Assembly: GCF_029960115.1 (NCBI RefSeq)
Contig: NZ_JASCOZ010000007.1
Span: forward strand, 1-60,992
Length of the DNA stretch: 60,992 bases
Source of the DNA: Stenotrophomonas sp. PS02289
Lineage (GTDB): Bacteria > Pseudomonadota > Gammaproteobacteria > Xanthomonadales > Xanthomonadaceae
Direction of reading: 5' to 3'
Position numbers and translations under genes: made by a program
The notes under the pieces: model-generated
The model's database searches: none
Told to the model about the DNA's origin: nothing
What the model saw: only the letters and a program-made list of their open reading frames with translations
Shown here: piece by piece, positions 15,861 to 24,374 of the stretch
Position numbering within the stretch: position 1 is the first letter of the stretch
Layout of the letters: each line of letters starts with the position of its first letter

Positions 15861-18137
15861 ATGACAGAGGGAACTGTGGGAGTACGCCGTATCGTCGCCG
15901 GCATCTGCGTTGCCGGCAGTCTTTCCCTGGCGGCGTCCGCTGCGCCCGTTGCAGATGACTACGCGCGGGCGGAGCGCGTGCTCGACGCCAACCTGCGCGG
16001 CAAGGTGGCCAACGCAGCGGTGCGGCCCAATTGGCTGCCGGATGGGCGTTTCTGGTACCCGCGCGAAGACGCGTCTGGTCACGGCGAGGTCGTGCTGGTC
16101 GATCCCGCGCTCGGCTCCCGACACGTGGTGGCAGATGGCGCGGCACTACAGGCGTCCGTTCCTATCGCGTCCCCGCAGGAGCTGCTGTCACCGGACGGTC
16201 GGCACAGGCTGAGCGTGCGAGACAACAACCTGTGGCTGGCCACCGGATCCGACCTACCCACGCCGCTCACCCACGACGGCGAAGCATCGTACGGCTATGG
16301 CGTGCTGCCGGATTTCGCATTGCGCGGCATTCCGCGCCGGGACGGACGATTGAAGCCGGCTCCGTTCGCGGTGAGCTGGTCGCCCGACAGCCGCCGCGTG
16401 TTCGGCGTGCGCTACGACGAGCGCCGGGTGCTCGCCTATCCCTACCTGGCCACCGCACCGACCGACAGCTTCCGCCCGGTGGTGCACGAAGTGAAGCTGG
16501 GGCTGCTGGGCGATGCCGAGCAGGTGCGTGACGGGTGGTTCTTTGTCGACGTCGACAGCGGGCGTACCCGTCACGTTGCGGTGCCGGAAGGCTGGAACAC
16601 GCTGACAGAGGCGGGCGTGCTGGGCTGGTCGGAAGGCGGCGATCACGTCTACATCGCCATCGTCCGCCATGACCGGCCCGCACGCATCCGTCTGCTGGAA
16701 ATCAACGCACGCAGCGGCGAGGTGCGCACGGTGCTGGAGGAATCCTCCACCACCCGGGTGCAGCTCAACACCTATACCTACGGCCGCGCCGCCGTGCGCA
16801 TTCTGCCCGGACGCAAGCAGGCGGTGTGGTACTCGGCGCGCGACGGGTGGGGACATCTGTACCTGGTGGACCTGCGCGACGGGCGCACGCTGCGCCAGCT
16901 GACCCGCGGTGCGTGGGGCGTACGCGATGTTGTCGGAGTAGACGCCGATGAGCAGCAACTGGTCTTCACCGCAGGCGGGCGCGAACCAGGCGATCCGTAC
17001 CAGCGACGGTTGTACCGGGTGGCGCTGGATGCCGGCGAACCGGTGCTGCTGAGTCCGGAAGTGGCCGACCATGCCGTGGATGCCGGGGCGAGCTCACTGC
17101 TGGGTGGACGTGACCCGCAGCTGCTGTCTCCTTCGGGTGCCCATGTCATCGACTGCTGGTCCACCCTGGTGCAGGCACCGGTCTGCGCGCTTCGCAGCAC
17201 CGTCGACGGGCGCGTGGTGCTGGAGCTGGAGCGGGCGGATGACAGCGCCGTGCGTGCCGCCGGCTGGCAACCACCGCGTCGCGAGCGCCTGCTCGCCGCT
17301 GACGGGGTCACCCCGGTGTACGCCACGCTCTACCTGCCGCCCGGCTACAACGACAACGGACGGTTCCCGGTGATCGATGCCATGTACGGCGGACCGCATG
17401 TGACCAACGCGCCGGTCGCCTTCGTGGACGCCACGGCCACGATGAACCCGGTGGCGCGGTCGAGTCTGGCCCAGCTGGGTTTCGCGGTGGTCAGCATCGA
17501 TGCGCGCGGTACCCCAGGGCGTTCCAAGGCCTTCCATGACGTCAGCTTCCTGACCGCCGCCGACGACCAGCTTGACGACCACGTGACCGCGATCCAGCAG
17601 CTGGCCCAGCGCTATCCCGGGCTGGATCTCGACCGCGTGGGCATCTACGGCCACTCATTCGGTGGTTACAGCGCCGCCCGCGCCCTGCTGCGGCATCCGG
17701 ATTTCTACAAAGTGGGCGTGGCGTCGGCCGGCAGCCACAGCTTCCAGGGCATGTACGGCGGCGGCATCCACGGCATGGATCGGCTGGTGGGGGGCGCGCC
17801 GGTGTATGCCGACGGCAGCGCGCAGCGGCCGGCGGACGATGCGATTCCGGCGCTGTTCCGGCCACTGGACAACGGTGCACTGGCGCACCAGCTGCGCGGC
17901 AAACTGATGCTGGTGTACGGCGACCTCGACGAGAATGCGATGCCGGCACTGACCCTGCAGCTCGCACGGGCGTTGAACGCGGCCAACAAGGACTACGACC
18001 TGCTGTACCTGGCCAACCAGGACCACGAACTGTTCCGCAATGACCGGTACTACATGCGGCGGATGTGGGACTACTTCGTCACCCATCTGATGGGCGAAAC
18101 GCCACCGGCCTACCAGCTGGGTGCAGCGCGCGACTGA
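15861..18137 (+). CDS. S9 family (dipeptidyl-peptidase IV-like) serine peptidase
   Basis: The 758-residue exported protein has a signal peptide ending SAAP, a DPP-IV-type beta-propeller (about 60-470) and a C-terminal alpha/beta-hydrolase domain. The catalytic triad is visible as S599 in YGHSFGGYS, D690 in GDLDENAM and H722 in NQDHEL. These enzymes release N-terminal dipeptides, often Xaa-Pro, in the periplasm. The gene is monocistronic, and its stop lies four bases from the convergent gene on the other strand. Confidence 0.9.
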   Translation: MTEGTVGVRRIVAGICVAGSLSLAASAAPVADDYARAERVLDANLRGKVANAAVRPNWLPDGRFWYPREDASGHGEVVLVDPALGSRHVVADGAALQASVPIASPQELLSPDGRHRLSVRDNNLWLATGSDLPTPLTHDGEASYGYGVLPDFALRGIPRRDGRLKPAPFAVSWSPDSRRVFGVRYDERRVLAYPYLATAPTDSFRPVVHEVKLGLLGDAEQVRDGWFFVDVDSGRTRHVAVPEGWNTLTEAGVLGWSEGGDHVYIAIVRHDRPARIRLLEINARSGEVRTVLEESSTTRVQLNTYTYGRAAVRILPGRKQAVWYSARDGWGHLYLVDLRDGRTLRQLTRGAWGVRDVVGVDADEQQLVFTAGGREPGDPYQRRLYRVALDAGEPVLLSPEVADHAVDAGASSLLGGRDPQLLSPSGAHVIDCWSTLVQAPVCALRSTVDGRVVLELERADDSAVRAAGWQPPRRERLLAADGVTPVYATLYLPPGYNDNGRFPVIDAMYGGPHVTNAPVAFVDATATMNPVARSSLAQLGFAVVSIDARGTPGRSKAFHDVSFLTAADDQLDDHVTAIQQLAQRYPGLDLDRVGIYGHSFGGYSAARALLRHPDFYKVGVASAGSHSFQGMYGGGIHGMDRLVGGAPVYADGSAQRPADDAIPALFRPLDNGALAHQLRGKLMLVYGDLDENAMPALTLQLARALNAANKDYDLLYLANQDHELFRNDRYYMRRMWDYFVTHLMGETPPAYQLGAARD

Positions 18138-18141
18138 CCGG

Positions 18142-18822
18142 TCAGCGCGCGGCACCGTCATCGTCGCGGTGTGCGATGCCGGCTCCCATGCCCATGCCCA
18201 TCCCGACACCCATGCCGCCGCCGGCTCCACCACCGCCGCCACCGCCCTTTCCGCCAGCGCGGTCGCCCTCGCCTTTTGGTTTGGTGCCGGAGGGACGCGC
18301 GGGGCCCTGTGCGGGGATGCTGACACTGGCTGGAATGGGTTGGAGATCCAGCGCCTGCCGGATGAAGTCGCGCAGCGAAATCACCAGCGCGGCGGTCTGT
18401 ACCGGGCGTCCCTGGGCGAGTTCGGTGGCCGCGATGGCCGCCAGGCGCACCTGTTCGTCGGTACCCAGAAGGATGATGTCCGACAGCGCGGCTTCCACGG
18501 CGTCGCGGATGCGACGGGCCCGATCACTGCCGGTGTCGACCCCGATGTCGGCCGCTTCGCCGATGCCACCGGCGGCCTGCCGCAGGTCACGCAGGTGACG
18601 CGGGTCCACGTCCAATGAGCCAGTGAACGAACCGCCCAGGGTCTTGTAGGCCGCGATCAGGGTGCGCAACCGCTCGTTGATCTGTCGGTTCTCGCGTTCG
18701 CGGCGCTGCTGCAGGGTCTGCATCACCAGCAGGCGGATACCCACGCCGATCAGGGTGATGACGGCCAGCCCGACCAGGGTCGAGAGCAGGGCCTGCCAGG
18801 AGCTGAAGTCCAGTCCGCGCAT
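18142..18822 (-). CDS. Conserved membrane protein with Gly/Met-rich tail, function unknown
   Basis: The 226-residue protein has one N-terminal transmembrane helix (about 11-35), a predominantly helical cytoplasmic region with charged heptads (QQRRERENRQINERLRTL), and a disordered tail rich in Gly and alternating Met-Gly (GGGMGVGMGMGMGAG). The start ATG 18822 is preceded by GGGGACC; the longer frame upstream is not needed. I recognise no named domain. It is transcribed in the same direction as the histone-like gene upstream (99-base gap), so the two may be co-expressed. Confidence 0.75.
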   Translation of the reverse strand: MRGLDFSSWQALLSTLVGLAVITLIGVGIRLLVMQTLQQRRERENRQINERLRTLIAAYKTLGGSFTGSLDVDPRHLRDLRQAAGGIGEAADIGVDTGSDRARRIRDAVEAALSDIILLGTDEQVRLAAIAATELAQGRPVQTAALVISLRDFIRQALDLQPIPASVSIPAQGPARPSGTKPKGEGDRAGGKGGGGGGGAGGGMGVGMGMGMGAGIAHRDDDGAAR

Positions 18823-18921
18823 TGAAGGTCCCCTTTCGCCAGACGTGATGCTGGCACGGCGGGTGTGGCCGCTGCGTGCAAGCCCGATGCCCGCCGCGAG
18901 GGCGGGCACCAGGACAACCGC

Positions 18922-19764
18922 TTACTTGCGGGCGCGCTTGGCCGGAGCCTTGCGGACGGCCTTCTTGGCGGTCGCGGTCTTCTTGGCGACAGCCTTCTTG
19001 GCCACAGCCGACTTGCGGGCAACTGCCTTCTTGGCGGTGGCGGTCTTCTTGCCGACAACCTTCTTGGCGGCAGCCGACTTCTTGGTCACGGCCTTCTTGG
19101 TGGCGGCGACCTTCTTGCCGACAACCTTCTTGGTCGCGGCGGTCTTGCGGGTCACGGCCTTCTTCGAAGCGGCGGCCTTCTTGCCGACGACCTTCTTGGC
19201 AGCTGCGGACTTCTTGGTCACGGCCTTCTTGGTGGCGGCGACCTTCTTGCCCACGGCCTTCTTGGCGGCAGCGGTCTTCTTGGTCACGGCCTTCTTGGTC
19301 GTGGCGACCTTCTTGCCGACGGCCTTCTTGGCAGCGGCGGTCTTCTTGGTCACGGTCTTCTTGGCTGCAGCAGCCTTCTTGCCGGCGGCCTTGGTGGTCT
19401 TGGTCACGGCCTTTTCGGCGGCGGCCTTCTTCTTGGCAACCTTCTTGGTCAGGGCAGCGGCTTCAGCCTTGGCGTTGCTCTTGGCCACTTCCAGCTTCTT
19501 CTTGGCGGTTGCAAGACGCTTGCTGACGGTCTTGGCAGCCTTGTCGGCCTTCTTGGCAACGGTCTTCTCAGCCTTCTTGACGGCCTTCTTGACCTTGGCA
19601 ACCTGGGTGGTGGCAGCCTTGCGGGCGCGCTTGACGGTCTTCTTCACCGAGGCCACTGCTTCTTCGGCGGTGGTGGCGATGGCTTCGCCCACATTGCCAG
19701 CGGTTTCTTTAACGCTTTCGACGCCCTGCGACAGGGACGTCGCCACACCGTTTCCATTGCTCAT
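18922..19764 (-). CDS. Histone H1-like Lys/Ala-rich DNA-binding protein with 11-residue repeats
   Basis: The 280-residue protein is composed almost entirely of Lys, Ala, Val and Thr. Residues about 129-271 are 13 tandem copies of an 11-residue unit close to KKTAAAKKAVG, whose last position alternates Gly and Thr, giving a 22-residue super-repeat. The tail is KAPAKRARK. The N-terminal 30 residues are acidic/neutral and helical. Such proteins resemble eukaryotic H1 tails and Pseudomonas AlgP, bind DNA nonspecifically and vary in repeat number between strains. The start at 19764 is followed by MSNGNGVATS. Confidence 0.85.
   Translation of the reverse strand: MSNGNGVATSLSQGVESVKETAGNVGEAIATTAEEAVASVKKTVKRARKAATTQVAKVKKAVKKAEKTVAKKADKAAKTVSKRLATAKKKLEVAKSNAKAEAAALTKKVAKKKAAAEKAVTKTTKAAGKKAAAAKKTVTKKTAAAKKAVGKKVATTKKAVTKKTAAAKKAVGKKVAATKKAVTKKSAAAKKVVGKKAAASKKAVTRKTAATKKVVGKKVAATKKAVTKKSAAAKKVVGKKTATAKKAVARKSAVAKKAVAKKTATAKKAVRKAPAKRARK
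18953..19381 (-). repeat. Tandem 33-base coding repeats in the histone-like gene
   Basis: Thirteen units of 33 bases encode the 11-residue repeat. Adjacent units are similar at the DNA level (CTTCTTGG-type blocks on the plus strand recur), so copy number can change by slippage or recombination. Confidence 0.75.
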
Positions 19765-20248
19765 TTGTTGCCTCCAAGGGGGCTAGGTTGGTCAAATCGC
19801 TGGCGATGCTATACCGGCAATGCGAATCGTGGAACGACTTTTGCGCGTTGTCCATGCGGCGGATCGCGCGGTGATCGCCGTGCCGCGCGCGTGTCCACGA
19901 CCATGCGTTTCAGCAAACCCCTGAAAAACAGCAACGAACGCTCTCACTGGCGCACGACAAGGTGCCGCCTTGAGGCGTTGTACTGATGTCCATTGCGCCT
20001 GAAAAAGTTGCCGTTCGGGCCTGGATAAGAAGTGTCCAATCGCGGATTTGCGCGAACTGCACCGGAAGCGGCAGGCGCGCAGGTGCCGCTCCCGCACTGC
20101 ATCGGAGTCCGACGCGGGGCGACGGAAGGTGTGCGGCACCGGGTCATTTTCATCGCCGGTTTAGGCCCTTGCCCACACACTCATTCAGCTTGGTTTACCG
20201 TATACCCACGTTGTTCCCTGCCCTGCCTGCACCCATGCCGGATCTGCC
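19765..20248. other. Intergenic region between histone-like gene and DegQ-like gene
   Basis: These 484 bases have no credible gene. On the minus strand, TATAGC (19813-19808) ahead of the histone-like gene could be its -10 box. The half near DegQ should hold that gene's promoter, for example around TTGGTTTACCGTATACCC (20189 onward), but no confident -35/-10 pair is visible. Confidence 0.45.
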
Positions 20249-21685
20249 ATGCGCCCGCTGCCCACTCTGCTGACCCTTGCACTTGCCGCCGCCTTCGGTG
20301 GATTCGTGGCTTCGGCCATCAACGCCCACCTGGACAACCGCGCCGAAGCCGCGCCGCTGCCGGCCACCGCGCTGACCGTCCCCACCACCGCCGCACTGCC
20401 GGCCTCGGTCGCCGGGCAGCCGGTTCCGTCACTGGCCCCGATGCTGGAGCGGGTGATGCCGGCGGTGGTCAGCGTCAACACCAAGCAGGTGGTGCGGGTG
20501 CGCAACCCGTTCTTCAACGACCCGTTCTTCCGCCGCCTGTTCCCGGAAGTGCCGCAGGAGCGCATCAACGAATCGCTCGGCTCGGGGGTGATCATCGACG
20601 CCGCCGAAGGCCTGGTGCTGACCAACCACCACGTCATCGACAATGCCGATGACGTGCAGGTGACCCTGGCGGACGGCCGCACGGTGAAGGCCGAATTCAT
20701 CGGCTCCGACGCCGACACCGACGTCGCCCTGATCCGCATTCCGGCCGGCAACCTGACCGAGATCAAGCTTGGCGACAGCACCCAGCTGCGCGTAGGCGAC
20801 TTCGTGGTGGCGATTGGCAATCCGTTCGGCTTCAGCCAGACAGTGACCTCGGGCATCGTCTCGGCGGTGGGCCGCAGTGGCATCCGCGGGCTGGGCTATC
20901 AGAACTTCATCCAGACCGACGCCTCGATCAACCCGGGCAACTCCGGCGGTGCGCTGGTGAACCTGCAGGGACAACTGGTCGGCATCAATACCGCCAGCTT
21001 CAATCCGCAGGGCAGCATGGCCGGCAACATCGGACTGGGGCTGGCGATTCCATCCAACCTGGCCCGCGACGTGGTCGACCAGCTGATCAAACATGGCGAA
21101 GTGGTGCGCGGCACGCTGGGCATCGAGAGCCAGAACCTGACCCCGCAGCTGGCGCAGAACCTGGGCCTGAGCGAGACCCGCGGTGCGCTGGTGACGCGCG
21201 TGCTGGCAGGTTCCGGCGCGGCGGCGGCCGGACTGAAGCCGGGCGACGTGGTGGTGTCGGCCAACGGCCAGCGTGTGGACAGCGCGCAGGCGCTGCACAA
21301 CATCGAAGGCCTGCAGGCCGTGGGCACCACGCTGACTCTGGACATCCGTCGTGATGGCAAGGCGCAGCAGTTGAAGGCCGTGCTGAAGGAACAGCCGCGG
21401 GCGGTGACCGGCGAATCGCTGGATCCGCGCCTGACCGGGGCGACCTTTACCGACCTGCCTGAGTCGATGCGGCAGGCTGGGCTCACCGGCGTCAAGGTGA
21501 GCCAGGTGAAGCGCGGCAGCCGCGCCGCCACCAATGGACTGGCCGCTGACGACGTCATCATCCAGGCCAGTGTCGGCGAGTTCGCCGATCTTGCCAGCTG
21601 GCGGGCCAACTTCCAGCAGCGCCCTCAGCAGCTCGTGCTGCGGGTCTGGCGCAGCGGTAACACCGGCCAGCTGGTCATGCGCTGA
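20249..21685 (+). CDS. Do/DegQ-like periplasmic serine endoprotease
   Basis: The 478-residue protein has an N-terminal hydrophobic signal segment, a trypsin-like domain with H128 (LTNHHVID), D158 (DTDVALI) and S232 (NPGNSGGAL), then two PDZ domains (about 285-370 and 395-475). This is the DegP/DegQ/MucD architecture of periplasmic quality-control proteases that degrade misfolded envelope proteins. The LA loop is short, favouring DegQ/MucD over DegP. It stands alone, with a hairpin after the stop. Confidence 0.92.
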   Translation: MRPLPTLLTLALAAAFGGFVASAINAHLDNRAEAAPLPATALTVPTTAALPASVAGQPVPSLAPMLERVMPAVVSVNTKQVVRVRNPFFNDPFFRRLFPEVPQERINESLGSGVIIDAAEGLVLTNHHVIDNADDVQVTLADGRTVKAEFIGSDADTDVALIRIPAGNLTEIKLGDSTQLRVGDFVVAIGNPFGFSQTVTSGIVSAVGRSGIRGLGYQNFIQTDASINPGNSGGALVNLQGQLVGINTASFNPQGSMAGNIGLGLAIPSNLARDVVDQLIKHGEVVRGTLGIESQNLTPQLAQNLGLSETRGALVTRVLAGSGAAAAGLKPGDVVVSANGQRVDSAQALHNIEGLQAVGTTLTLDIRRDGKAQQLKAVLKEQPRAVTGESLDPRLTGATFTDLPESMRQAGLTGVKVSQVKRGSRAATNGLAADDVIIQASVGEFADLASWRANFQQRPQQLVLRVWRSGNTGQLVMR

Positions 21686-21689
21686 ACCG

Positions 21690-21717
21690 GCGTGGTGTAC
21701 CTTGACGTGCACCACGC
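21690..21717 (+). terminator. Hairpin after the DegQ-like gene
   Basis: GCGTGGTG pairs with CACCACGC, with further wobble pairing in the loop. No T-run follows, so it may be a weak or Rho-assisted terminator. Confidence 0.35.
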
Positions 21718-21819
21718 AGGCACGTAACACCCTCTACACCCCGGCGATGCTATTGATGGCGCTCGTTACCGCCGGGGTCATCCGCGGTCACCTTCCCCAT
21801 CGCATACAGGAGATACACG

Positions 21820-22185
21820 ATGAGCCCCACCAATACCGAGAACCTGAAGGAACACCTGGGTGAAGCCGGTTCGCACCTGAAGTCCGCCGCCAGCGCAGCG
21901 GGCAGCTCGATCAAGGGTGCAGCGGGTGCCGCCACTGATGAACTGCGTATCGGCAAGGCCAACGTCAAGGCCGAACTGTCCGACACCGCGCTTTCCGGCC
22001 TGGCCGCTGCCGAGTTCGGCGGTGCCGCCGCCAAGGAACAGGTCGACGCACTGATGGACAAGGGCAAGGACCTGGTCGACAGCGCCGCCGAGCTGATCCG
22101 TGAGCGTCCGCTGGCGTCGTTCGGCGTCGCCTTCGCCGCTGGCTGGATCATCGCCAAGCTGGCCCGCAGCGGCGGCGACAAGTAA
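21820..22185 (+). CDS. ElaB/YqjD-like (DUF883-type) membrane-anchored protein
   Basis: The 121-residue protein has an Ala/Gly-rich amphipathic helical body and a single C-terminal transmembrane segment (SFGVAFAAGWIIAKLA) preceded by IRERPLA, which is the C-tail pattern of the DUF883/YqjD-ElaB group. E. coli YqjD associates with ribosomes and the inner membrane in stationary phase. It is followed by two small genes at 6- and minus-4-base spacing, forming a yqjD-yqjE-like set. The family assignment rests mainly on the C-terminus and context. Confidence 0.7.
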   Translation: MSPTNTENLKEHLGEAGSHLKSAASAAGSSIKGAAGAATDELRIGKANVKAELSDTALSGLAAAEFGGAAAKEQVDALMDKGKDLVDSAAELIRERPLASFGVAFAAGWIIAKLARSGGDK

Positions 22186-22191
22186 TCCGGC

Positions 22192-22695
22192 GTGAGCGAC
22201 CAGACCCAGTTGCCCCCCGACGGTGGCGCGGCAAACCCGCCACCGGAAGGTGATGCGTACAAGGCTCCCGGCCTGGAAGAAAGCATCCGTGACGTCGGCC
22301 AGGCTGGCCGCGCCACGGTGGATTCGGCCAAGCACACACTGCGTTCGCTGCGACGGCTGGCCTCGTTCGAATTCGCGCTGGCCCGCAGCGCGTTCGGACG
22401 GGCGCTGGCCTGGAGCGGCGTGGCGATAGTGTTCGGTGCATCAGCCTGGCTGTTGCTGGCCGGCACTCTGATTGCACTGATGCAGCGTTGGGGCCTGTCG
22501 TGGTTCCACTCGCTGCTGATCACCTCCATCCTCAGCCTGGCGGTCACCGGCTATGCGGTCTGGCGGGTGTCGTTCTTCTTCCGTCATACCGGCATGCATG
22601 CCACCCGTCGCCAGCTGGCACGGCTGGGCCTGTTCGACGAGCCGCACGAGGACGATCCGGAAGGCCGTGACGACGAAACGGAGCGCACGCCATGA
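22192..22695 (+). CDS. YqjE-like (DUF1469, phage-holin superfamily) membrane protein
   Basis: The 167-residue protein starts at GTG 22192, with a hydrophilic Pro/Gly-rich head, an amphipathic helix, two closely spaced transmembrane helices (about 72-95 and 105-130) and an acidic tail (DEPHEDDPEGRDDETE). This is the layout of YqjE/DUF1469 proteins grouped with holin-like families but found in chromosomal operons with YqjD. Its stop overlaps the next start by four bases, so the three genes are coupled. Confidence 0.7.
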   Translation: MSDQTQLPPDGGAANPPPEGDAYKAPGLEESIRDVGQAGRATVDSAKHTLRSLRRLASFEFALARSAFGRALAWSGVAIVFGASAWLLLAGTLIALMQRWGLSWFHSLLITSILSLAVTGYAVWRVSFFFRHTGMHATRRQLARLGLFDEPHEDDPEGRDDETERTP

Positions 22696-23141
22696 AGTTT
22701 GAAGCCCTGCGCCAGCGGGTGAAGCGCGCCGAACAGGTGGTGGCCGTGCGCAGTCATGAAACCCAGTGCAACTGGTTCACCCTCAGCCAGGCCTGGCGCG
22801 AGGGCTGGACGCCGATGCGCATCATCACCGTGGGCCTGGCCGGCGGCTTCATTGCCGGCAAGCTGGAACCGGGCAAAACCCGCTTCCACGGCGCACGCTG
22901 GCTGCAGATGATCGGTTCGGTATCGAACCTGCTGGCCAGCGCGCAGGCGGCGTTTGCCTCGATGCAGGCCGCCGAAGCGGCCGACACCGCCGAGCAGGCC
23001 GCTGACAAGGTGGATGACGCGGCCGATGACGTGGCCCCGGCCGCGGCGGCGCGCGTTCAGCCGCAGCCCGCACCGGCCACCCCTCGCAACGAACCGCAAC
23101 CGCAGCCGGCCGAAGCCGCGACCGACGTTTCAGAACGGTAA
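22692..23141 (+). CDS. Small hypothetical protein of the yqjDE-like operon
   Basis: The 149-residue protein occupies the place of yqjK. Residues 1-65 are basic with a short hydrophobic Gly-rich stretch (IITVGLAGGFIAGKL). Residues 75-149 are an Ala-rich amphipathic region and a Pro/Gln-rich disordered tail (PQPAPATPRNEPQPQPAE). I recognise no named domain. The four-base overlap with the YqjE-like gene argues that it acts with it at the membrane. Confidence 0.65.
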   Translation: MKFEALRQRVKRAEQVVAVRSHETQCNWFTLSQAWREGWTPMRIITVGLAGGFIAGKLEPGKTRFHGARWLQMIGSVSNLLASAQAAFASMQAAEAADTAEQAADKVDDAADDVAPAAAARVQPQPAPATPRNEPQPQPAEAATDVSER

Positions 23142-23170
23142 GCAGTAGTATTCCGCCCCCATCATGTTCC

Positions 23171-23189
23171 GCCCGACCGCCGGTCGGGC
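23171..23189 (+). terminator. Hairpin closing the yqjDE-like operon
   Basis: GCCCGACC and GGTCGGGC form an eight-pair stem with a three-base loop in the gap before the AI-2E gene. There is no T-run, so termination is uncertain. Confidence 0.35.
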
Positions 23190-23210
23190 ACTACCTCGCA
23201 GGCGATCGGC

Positions 23211-24332
23211 ATGAGCGTTCCGGTGACTTCTCCTTCCGATTCGATCGCGCCCCCGCCCGACGACGCCGAACCGGCCCCGCCACAACCAGCCCCGCGCCCA
23301 CGCGCACCGATGTCGTTGGTGGTGCTGGCCACCCTGGCGGTCTGCTACACCCTGTGGGCGGCGCAGGACATCATCCTGCCGGTGCTGCTGGCGATGTTTT
23401 TCGCGCTGGTCGGCAATCCCATCCTGCGCTTCCTCGGACGGCTGTGGATTCCGCGTTTTCTGGCGGCGGTGCTGGTCATTGGTGTGGGCCTGAGTGGCGC
23501 GGCCGCGCTGGGCGTGCAACTGGTCGGCCCGGCCATGGACTGGGCGCAGGAAGCCCCGCAGCAGCTGCGCAAGGTGGCCCGGCAGGTGCAGAACCTGACC
23601 AAACCGGTGCAGCAGGCCAACCTGGCTGCGGAGAACTTCGCCCGTGCCGCCGGCGGTGAAACCAATCGCCGCGTGCAGATCGTGCGGACCCAGCTGGACG
23701 ACCCCTACCGGGTGTTGACCCGCGCGCCGAAACTGGCTGCTTCGGTGCTCGCGGTGGTACTGCTGACGCTGTTCTTCATGATCTACGGGCAGAACCTGCA
23801 GAAGCATGCCATCGCGCTGTTTCCCAGTCGCCAGCAGCAACGCTTCACCAGTGACATCCTGCGCTCGATCGAGCGCGAGGTATCGCGTTATGTGCTGACC
23901 ATCACCGTGATCAACACGCTGGTGGGCCTGGTGTTCTCAGGCATCCTGCTGTTGCTCGGGATTGGCCTGCAGGAAGCCCTGCTCTGGGGTACCGTGGCCG
24001 CGCTGCTGAACTTCGCGCCGTACGTGGGTCCGTTCATCGGCGTGACCCTGATGCTGCTGATGGGTTTCGTGGAATTCAGCGACCCGTTCAAGGCCCTGCT
24101 CCCGGCCGCCTGCTACCTGGCGCTGCACACCGTGGAAGGCCAGGTGATCACCCCGATCGTGCTGGGGCGACGGATGGCGATCTCGCCGCTGATCCTGATC
24201 CTGGCGCTGATGGTGTTTGGCTGGCTGTGGGGGATGGTGGGGCTGCTGCTGTCGGTACCGCTGCTGGTATGCATCAAGCTGGTGCTGGCACGGCTGGACG
24301 GAACCCAGGGGTGGGCCCGCCTGCTGGAGTAG
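23211..24332 (+). CDS. AI-2E family (YdiK/PerM-like) transporter
   Basis: The 373-residue membrane protein has a Pro-rich N-terminal tail, paired helices at 40-90, a periplasmic loop, and the conserved C-terminal block with NFAPYVGPFIG, EGQVITPIVLGRRM and SVPLLVCIKLV typical of the AI-2E exporter/PerM family. Members export small molecules or act as sodium/proton antiporters; autoinducer-2 transport is only demonstrated for some and cannot be inferred here. The TAG stop belongs to a GTAG-type palindrome, so the 3' end was probably set by repeat insertion. Confidence 0.88.
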   Translation: MSVPVTSPSDSIAPPPDDAEPAPPQPAPRPRAPMSLVVLATLAVCYTLWAAQDIILPVLLAMFFALVGNPILRFLGRLWIPRFLAAVLVIGVGLSGAAALGVQLVGPAMDWAQEAPQQLRKVARQVQNLTKPVQQANLAAENFARAAGGETNRRVQIVRTQLDDPYRVLTRAPKLAASVLAVVLLTLFFMIYGQNLQKHAIALFPSRQQQRFTSDILRSIEREVSRYVLTITVINTLVGLVFSGILLLLGIGLQEALLWGTVAALLNFAPYVGPFIGVTLMLLMGFVEFSDPFKALLPAACYLALHTVEGQVITPIVLGRRMAISPLILILALMVFGWLWGMVGLLLSVPLLVCIKLVLARLDGTQGWARLLE

Positions 24333-24353
24333 AGCCACGCCCTGCGTGGCTGC
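24329..24353 (+). repeat. SMAG/GTAG-type palindromic repeat, copy 2, overlapping a stop codon
   Basis: It is identical over 25 bases to the copy at 1307-1331. The GTAG header contributes the TAG stop (24330-24332) of the AI-2E family gene. Confidence 0.75.
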
Positions 24354-24374
24354 GGGCAGGCGTACAATGGCAGG

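Noticed and set aside
18953-19381. Regular 33-base periodicity resembling a CRISPR array
   Set aside because: Repeats are directly adjacent with no unique spacers, and the frame encodes a continuous protein.
18865-19986. Leu/Gly-rich open frame on the plus strand
   Set aside because: It is the complement of the Lys/Ala repeat array; its apparent repeats are a by-product of the histone-like gene.
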